Source of the DNA: Azoarcus sp.
GTDB taxonomy: Bacteria; Pseudomonadota; Gammaproteobacteria; Burkholderiales; Rhodocyclaceae
Direction: 5' to 3'
Length of the DNA stretch: 18,709 nucleotides
Assembly (NCBI GenBank): GCA_031259795.1
Contig: JAIRLA010000002.1
Span: 1 to 18,709, forward strand
Part shown: positions 14,657 to 18,709 of the stretch, one piece after another
Position numbering within the stretch: the stretch's first letter is position 1
How the letters are laid out: every line of letters starts with the position of its first letter
Notes under the pieces: generated by a model
Told to the model about the DNA's origin: nothing
The model's database searches: none
What the model saw: only the letters and a program-made list of their open reading frames with translations
Program-made: the position numbers and the translations under genes

Positions 14657-14881
14657 ATGAACAAAGTATTCGGCATCATCTGCCTGGCGGCTCTGGCGCT
14701 ATCGGCGTGCGGCGCCGATGTGGCGAGCACGACCGCCACCGCCGCGCAACTGAAGGCCGAAGAGGCCAAACAGGCGCAGGCGAAACTGGAGCAGGCGCAA
14801 AAAGCGCTGGAAGAAACGCAGCGGCTCAGCCAGCAACGCCTGGAAGAAGCCGACAACGACACCGCCGGCGCACAACCCTGA
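14657..14881 (+). CDS. Small coiled-coil lipoprotein, 74 aa
   Basis: The signal peptide MNKVFGIICLAALALSAC ends in a lipobox LSAC with the modified Cys at position 18. The mature part is a charged, Ala/Gln/Glu-rich helix (about residues 31-65) with a regular KAEEAKQAQAKLEQAQKALEE pattern consistent with a coiled coil. The length and architecture resemble small Lpp-like envelope lipoproteins, but no specific family was recognised. GGAGG 6 nt before the ATG is an ideal ribosome site. It is transcribed divergently from ccoI, and no terminator follows immediately. The same frame is open for a long way upstream across the antisense of ccoI, but that part is a codon-bias shadow. Confidence 0.85.
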   Translation: MNKVFGIICLAALALSACGADVASTTATAAQLKAEEAKQAQAKLEQAQKALEETQRLSQQRLEEADNDTAGAQP

Positions 14882-14957
14882 TACAGCTTCCCTCAAAGCC
14901 ATCCCCGCCATGTCCGATGAATCCCCACCGCTTTCCGCAGGGGGCATGGAACGAACT

Positions 14958-15022
14958 GGATTGCCGCGTCGCTGCACTCCTCCCGCCTCGTCATTGCGAG
15001 GAGCGAAGCGACGCGGCAATCC
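14958..15022. repeat. Imperfect palindromic repeat element (REP-like)
   Basis: Two 25-nt arms (14958-14982 and 14998-15022) are inverted copies matching at 23 positions. The outer 16 bp (GGATTGCCGCGTCGCT and its complement) match perfectly, around a 15-nt loop. The right half reads TCATTGCGAGGAGCGAAGCG, a sequence recognised from memory as a common dispersed intergenic repeat in proteobacterial genomes. It lies between the convergent lipoprotein and NCS1-like genes, where it could act as a terminator or mRNA stabiliser. Confidence 0.8.
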
Positions 15023-15060
15023 CATGCGGCGGTTCAGGGCGGGCCTATTGGAATGGATTC

Positions 15061-17325
15061 TTAGTCGTCTTCTTCCGGGACGAAGCTCCGGATCAGGGCC
15101 TGGAAATCGAGGCGGTCGACGAAGCCCTGTAGTTGTGCCAGGAGGGCGAGATGGCCGGGATGTTCGGCGCGCGCTTCTTGCAGGCGCTGGCGCAGGGCGG
15201 ACGCTTCGCCGTGGCGGGCGAGGCGCAGCAGCGTTTCGCGCAGGGCGGCGGGCAGGGCGGCGGCTTGCGGCCATGCGTCTTTGTCCGGGGGGGCGGGGGA
15301 AGGGGGGGGCGCCGCCCGCGAGCCGGACTGGCGGATGTCGATTTCCCGCAACAGGCTCAGGAGGTGGCGCTGCGATTCCGCTTGCGCCTGTGCCTGCATT
15401 TGCGCGCCGCGCTGGCGGCTGTCGGTTTTCATCATGTACCAGCCGCAGATGGTGGCCGGGAGCGCGAGCAGGAGGAAAAATTTGAGCAGGGAGGCGAGTA
15501 GTTGCGAGGAGGGTATTTCCGCTTCGCCGTAGAAATACGCCATGGTGAGCAGGAAGGCTCCGGTCGCGCAGAGAGCCAGCAGCGCCGCCAAGTACAGCGC
15601 GATCCTGGAATTGAAGCGCGTGGCTTTGCCGTGGGGCAGGATGACGCTCCACAGGGAGTGCAGTTGTTCGGCGGCGTTGGCGTTGGTTTTGCAGCGGTCG
15701 CGGCAGTCCGCCTCCAGCGCGCAGCACAGGGAGCAGACCGGCGCTTTCAGGACGGGGCAATACACCATGTCTTCGGATTCGAAGGCGTGGCCGCAGGCCG
15801 AGCAGCGTATGGTTTCTCCCGGTCGCCAGGCGGCTTCGGGCTGGCGCGCCAGGTAGTAGCGGCCCTGTGTCGCCCAGGCCAGCAGCGGGGAGAAAATGAG
15901 CGCCATGCCGAGGACGATGAATGAGGTGAAGGCTTTCGCCATTTCGCCCAGCGCGCCCGAATGGAGCAGGCTGCCGATGGCGATGGCCAGCAGCATGGCG
16001 CACAGGCCGGTATTGAAGTCGTACAGATGACCGCGGCGGAATTCGATGCCCGGCGGCGACAGGCCGAGCGGCTTGTTGATGACGAGATCCGCGACCAACG
16101 CGCCAATCCAGGCGGTGGCGATGACGCCGTAGAAGCCGAGCACCCGTTCGAACGCGTCGAAGATGCCCAGCGCCATCAGCAGCGTGGCGATGAAGATGTT
16201 GAAGATGAGCCAGACCACCCTGCCCGGATGGCTGCGGGTGAGGCGGACGAAGAAGTTCGACCACGCCAGCGAGCCGGCGTAGGCGTTGGTCACGTTGATC
16301 TTGATTTGCGAGATCATCACGAACAGGACGGTCACGGCGACCGCCAGGCCCGGCAGGCCGAAGATTTCCCTGAAGGCGACGAGGAACATGTGGGCGGGTT
16401 CCATGGCCTGTTGCTGCGGCGTCGAGTATTGCATGGCGACGTATGCCAGGAAGGCGCCGCCGGCCATCTTGAGCATGCCGGGCACGATCCAGCCCGGCCC
16501 GGCGGCGATGAGGGCGGCCCACCAGCGCCATTGTTTGCCCGGGGTGGGCGGCGGCATGAAGCGCAGGTAATCCACCTGTTCGGCGATCTGCACGATCAGC
16601 GGGAAGACGACCGCCGCCGCCGCGCCGAACATGGCGGGATGAAAGCCGCCCGCCGGGTGCGATCCGGTGAATTCCACGAAGTCCCGGAAGAGCCAGGGAC
16701 GGGAGAGGGCGAACCAGATGAAGGGCAGGATCAGCAGGAAAAGCCAGAGCGGCTGCGTCCATGTTTGCAGGCGCGAGATGAAAGTGACGCCGCGTATGAC
16801 CAAGGGCAGGATGATGAGCGAAGAGAGCGCATAGCACATGGGCAGCGGCCAGCCCTTGAGCATTTGCAGGGCCATCGCCATGATGGCGGCTTCGAGCGCG
16901 AAAAAGATGAAGGTGAAGATGGCGTAGGTGATCGAGGTGATCGTCGAGCCGAGATAGCCGAAGCCCGCGCCGCGCGTGAGCAGGTCGATGTCGAGGCCAT
17001 GGCGCGCGGCGTGCCAGGCGATGGGAAGGCCGGTGAGGAAGACGATCAGGCCCACGGCCAGGATCGCCCACATGGCGTTGGCAAAGCCGTAATTCACGAC
17101 GATCACCGCGCCGATGGCTTCCATGACCAGGAACGAGAGGGAGCCTATCGCGGTATTGGCGATGCGCCATTCGCTCCATTTGCGGAAACTGCGCGGCGCG
17201 TAGCGGAGCGCGTAGTCTTCCATGGTCTCGTCGGCGACCCACGAGTTGTATTGGCGGCGAAAGCCGGCAACATTCCATGGCGGAATGACGGAAACGGGGG
17301 AAGGGGGGTCGCCGGGCCAGCTCAT
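15061..17325 (-). CDS. NCS1-permease-like membrane protein with Cys-rich cluster, 754 aa; no kinase domain
   Basis: Residues about 25-500 form a twelve-helix transporter-like region of the NCS1 (purine/cytosine permease) type, opening with YNSWVADETMEDYALRYAP and carrying LLTRGAGFGYLGSTITS. A Cys-rich cluster follows (C508, C511, C523, C531, C534, C535, C541, C545), probably binding zinc or another metal. Two more helices (about 573-597 and 606-630) and a Gln/Ala-rich coiled coil ending LLSLLREIDIR (655-665) come next. A Pro-rich linker (671-680) then leads to a helical tail of about 65 residues ending in EEDD. From memory of the family, this order matches the sensory half of NCS1-linked hybrid histidine kinases, but no H-box, ATP-binding or receiver motif is present. 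It may be a stand-alone sensor, a transporter, or a kinase that lost its core. The ribosome site is weak. Confidence 0.82.
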   Translation of the reverse strand: MSWPGDPPSPVSVIPPWNVAGFRRQYNSWVADETMEDYALRYAPRSFRKWSEWRIANTAIGSLSFLVMEAIGAVIVVNYGFANAMWAILAVGLIVFLTGLPIAWHAARHGLDIDLLTRGAGFGYLGSTITSITYAIFTFIFFALEAAIMAMALQMLKGWPLPMCYALSSLIILPLVIRGVTFISRLQTWTQPLWLFLLILPFIWFALSRPWLFRDFVEFTGSHPAGGFHPAMFGAAAAVVFPLIVQIAEQVDYLRFMPPPTPGKQWRWWAALIAAGPGWIVPGMLKMAGGAFLAYVAMQYSTPQQQAMEPAHMFLVAFREIFGLPGLAVAVTVLFVMISQIKINVTNAYAGSLAWSNFFVRLTRSHPGRVVWLIFNIFIATLLMALGIFDAFERVLGFYGVIATAWIGALVADLVINKPLGLSPPGIEFRRGHLYDFNTGLCAMLLAIAIGSLLHSGALGEMAKAFTSFIVLGMALIFSPLLAWATQGRYYLARQPEAAWRPGETIRCSACGHAFESEDMVYCPVLKAPVCSLCCALEADCRDRCKTNANAAEQLHSLWSVILPHGKATRFNSRIALYLAALLALCATGAFLLTMAYFYGEAEIPSSQLLASLLKFFLLLALPATICGWYMMKTDSRQRGAQMQAQAQAESQRHLLSLLREIDIRQSGSRAAPPPSPAPPDKDAWPQAAALPAALRETLLRLARHGEASALRQRLQEARAEHPGHLALLAQLQGFVDRLDFQALIRSFVPEEDD
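15287..15309. repeat. Homopolymeric G/C tracts inside the NCS1-like gene
   Basis: The plus strand has G7 (15287-15293), G5 (15295-15299) and G8 (15302-15309), separated by C and AA. On the coding strand these are C-runs encoding the Pro-rich linker between the coiled coil and the C-terminal tail. Runs of seven and eight are prone to slippage and would shift the frame of the last ~75 codons. Confidence 0.8.
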
Positions 17326-17555
17326 GCGGAATACCTGGAACCGTGTCCGCCAGCCCGGAAGCCGCGCCCGGCGGATTGGTCTGGAATCATTGATCTACAT
17401 TGCGGCCATGCGGCGAAACGATCCATGATGTCAACATGATCCGGGGGAAAGAACAGGATTCGGTCAATATATAATCGTGGCGCGCACGTTCTTGTATGTC
17501 GGAAAACACGAATGACAGAAGAAACGCCGTGGTCTCGATTTGCGTATGCGGTTTT
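17326..17555. other. Intergenic region upstream of the NCS1-like gene
   Basis: No convincing gene. An AT-rich patch has an exact TATAAT on the plus strand (17470-17475) with no clear -35 and no obvious gene behind it. On the minus strand the same patch reads TTATATATTG. An isolated FNR half-site TTGAT lies near 17390 but its second half does not match. TTGACA occurs on the minus strand near 17430 without a partner at the right distance. Confidence 0.45.
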
Positions 17556-17819
17556 TCACGATCGCGGGGCATGGCCGGGCGGGCGCGGCGCGGTCTGTAT
17601 CAACCGCCCCGACATGTGCGCCCCGGTGAGCAGGAACCAGCAAATCTGCACGACGTGGGCGCCGATGGTGATGTGCATGAAGTAATCCGGTAATCCTCGT
17701 TATCCACATCGAAGGCATAGCGGCTGGCCCGGTCGTGCGACCGCATGTAAAAAAACCTCCTCGAAATCCCGCGGATCGGCTTTATCGAAAGAATCGGGCA
17801 AGAAGCGAAAGCTGCGCGA
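17556..17819 (-). pseudogene. Possible frameshifted gene remnant, family unknown
   Basis: Three successive minus-strand frames each look partly protein-like. Frame a (17700-17819) contains LPDSFDKADPRDFEEVFLHA but no start codon. Frame b (17600-17746) starts with ATG behind GAGGAGG at 9 nt and reads RYAFDVDNEDYRIT before turning into Ser/Cys/Pro-rich sequence. Frame c (17556-17678) contains a helix-like ITIGAHVVQICWFLLTG. Together they could be one gene broken by two indels. Alternatively frame b is a real 48-residue protein, given its excellent ribosome site. No family was recognised. Confidence 0.28.
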
Positions 17820-17824
17820 TCAGA

Positions 17825-18709
17825 TCAATCTCCCGCCCTTTCCACCTCGAACCCCACCACATTGCGCGCCTTCTTGCTGAACTCCACCCCGATCAAATGG
17901 ATGGGCTGATCGAGCGCGCGGTATTTGTCGGCGTATTTCTTTTCCTTGATCTGCTGGAGCGCCTTGCCTTCGGCCCCATCCTCCACCACCTTGAATTCAA
18001 AGAGATAAACCTGCCCGTTGAATTTCACCGCCATGTCCAGCCGCCCCTGATTGCTCACGTCCTCCGGCACGATGTCCATTCCCAGCGCGGCGAAGGACGC
18101 ATAGAACACACTGGCGTAATAGCCCTCGAAATGGTCGATGTCGTTTTTGCGATACCAGTCGTTGGGAATGCTGGCGTAGAGGGAAAAGAAAATTTCCCGG
18201 ATGCGCTCGAAATCATTGATTTCCAGCGCATCGTAAAGGGAGAACCTGCTTTGTTCCGCCTTTTGCGGACTCCCAACCCAGGCGCCCATGACATTACCCG
18301 TCAATGCGCTTCGGACTTCATGATTAGGATAAGTCAGCACAAACGCGACATTGTTTCCCCGCCTTTTCTCCCCGGCAATGGTGAGATAACCGGACTGGAA
18401 CATCAGGGCTTCCGTGGAAATATCACCTACCTCGAAAGTGGAAATCAACTCGGATGAGCTTTCCATTTTCAGGAGCGAAGGCAGATAGACCTTGCGCTCG
18501 GTGAGCATATCGACCAGGAAAGTCGGCGTGCCCGTCTCGAACCAGAAGGGGCGGAATTCGCGCTCCTTGAAAAACAGCAACAGATCGAAAGGGTTGTAGA
18601 CCGCTTCGCCGCGCCAGTTGTAGCCGTTGTACCAGTGGCGGATTTCGTCCCTGTCCAATCCTTCCAATTCAGGTGCGAACACGGTATCGACATCGGCATC
18701 CGTATAGCC
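17825..18709 (-). CDS. AAA-ATPase-like / PD-(D/E)XK nuclease-domain protein, 5'-truncated by the window
   Basis: The C-terminal 294 residues of a protein whose frame is open to the window edge (it begins GYTDADVDTVF). The WYNGYNWRGEAVYNPFDLLLF block is characteristic of proteins pairing an AAA-ATPase-like domain (partly missing here) with a C-terminal PD-(D/E)XK domain of the DUF1703/PDDEXK_9 type. The nuclease-like core is seen as GRLDMAVKF...YLFEFKVVE, with the Asp and the E-x-K signature intact, followed by a QIKEKKYADKY helix. Members are often multicopy in a genome and their physiological role is not settled. The true start lies beyond the right edge; the GTG at 18682 is internal. Confidence 0.9.
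   Translation of the reverse strand, partial: GYTDADVDTVFAPELEGLDRDEIRHWYNGYNWRGEAVYNPFDLLLFFKEREFRPFWFETGTPTFLVDMLTERKVYLPSLLKMESSSELISTFEVGDISTEALMFQSGYLTIAGEKRRGNNVAFVLTYPNHEVRSALTGNVMGAWVGSPQKAEQSRFSLYDALEINDFERIREIFFSLYASIPNDWYRKNDIDHFEGYYASVFYASFAALGMDIVPEDVSNQGRLDMAVKFNGQVYLFEFKVVEDGAEGKALQQIKEKKYADKYRALDQPIHLIGVEFSKKARNVVGFEVERAGD

Noticed and set aside
12869..14881. A 670-codon plus-strand open frame antisense to ccoI
   Set aside because: The part opposite ccoI is low-complexity shadow sequence. Only the last 74 codons, starting at 14657 with their own ribosome site and lipobox, are a credible gene.
14699..17278. An 859-codon open frame on the minus strand overlapping the NCS1-like gene
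   Set aside because: It is an Arg/His/Pro-rich shadow frame without domains; the frame at 15061-17325 has clear membrane helices and family motifs.
17385..17400. FNR-like site upstream of the NCS1-like gene (TTGATCTACATTGC)
   Set aside because: Only the left half matches; the right half agrees at 2 of 5 bases.
1..18709. CRISPR arrays, prophage, integrase or insertion sequences
   Set aside because: No regularly spaced repeats, transposase or integrase motifs, or terminal inverted repeats with target duplications were seen.

Overview
The window is about 18.7 kb of GC-rich bacterial chromosome. The gene content and order suggest a betaproteobacterium of the Rhodocyclales/Nitrosomonadales type. 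The pointers are a class I PHA synthase, a cbb3 oxidase cluster with FNR/ANR boxes, a DUF3149 micro-protein and an NCS1-type sensor protein. This placement is inference from gene content, not a database match.

Layout, left to right. A tRNA-Val(UAC) gene lies at the left edge on the minus strand. A ferrous-iron uptake pair, feoB then feoA (the reverse of the usual order), follows on the plus strand behind a Fur-like half-palindrome. phaC, a class I polyhydroxyalkanoate synthase, is on the minus strand with its own terminator. A universal stress protein gene is on the plus strand and ends in a very strong bidirectional terminator. From 5.77 to 14.43 kb, all on the minus strand, is a complete cbb3 cytochrome oxidase locus. 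In transcription order it reads ccoI(fixI)-ccoS, then ccoN-ccoO-ccoQ-ccoP, then ccoG-ccoH-DUF3149. A small lipoprotein gene diverges from ccoI. After an imperfect palindromic repeat comes a 754-residue NCS1-permease-like membrane protein with a Cys-rich cluster. A ~500-bp stretch without a convincing gene follows. The right edge holds a truncated AAA-ATPase-like/PD-(D/E)XK protein.

How it works together. ccoNOQP encode the high-affinity oxidase. ccoI and ccoS supply copper and assembly, and ccoG and ccoH assist maturation. A perfect FNR box (TTGATACAGATCAA) sits at about -41 from a -10-like hexamer upstream of ccoN, the classical arrangement for low-oxygen activation. FeoAB iron uptake, PHA storage and a stress protein fit a facultative or microaerobic lifestyle.

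Most interesting points. (1) A second FNR box lies just downstream of ccoS. It is followed by a -10-like hexamer and, about 100 nt later, a strong intrinsic terminator, with no ORF between. This is the layout of an oxygen-controlled small RNA comparable in design to FnrS/AniS. (2) The NCS1-like protein resembles the sensor half of NCS1-linked hybrid histidine kinases but has no kinase core. A Pro-rich linker encoded by long C-tracts stands where the kinase would begin. (3) Short tandem repeats and palindromes occur at several intergenic sites, and a frameshifted gene remnant may lie beside the nuclease-like gene.
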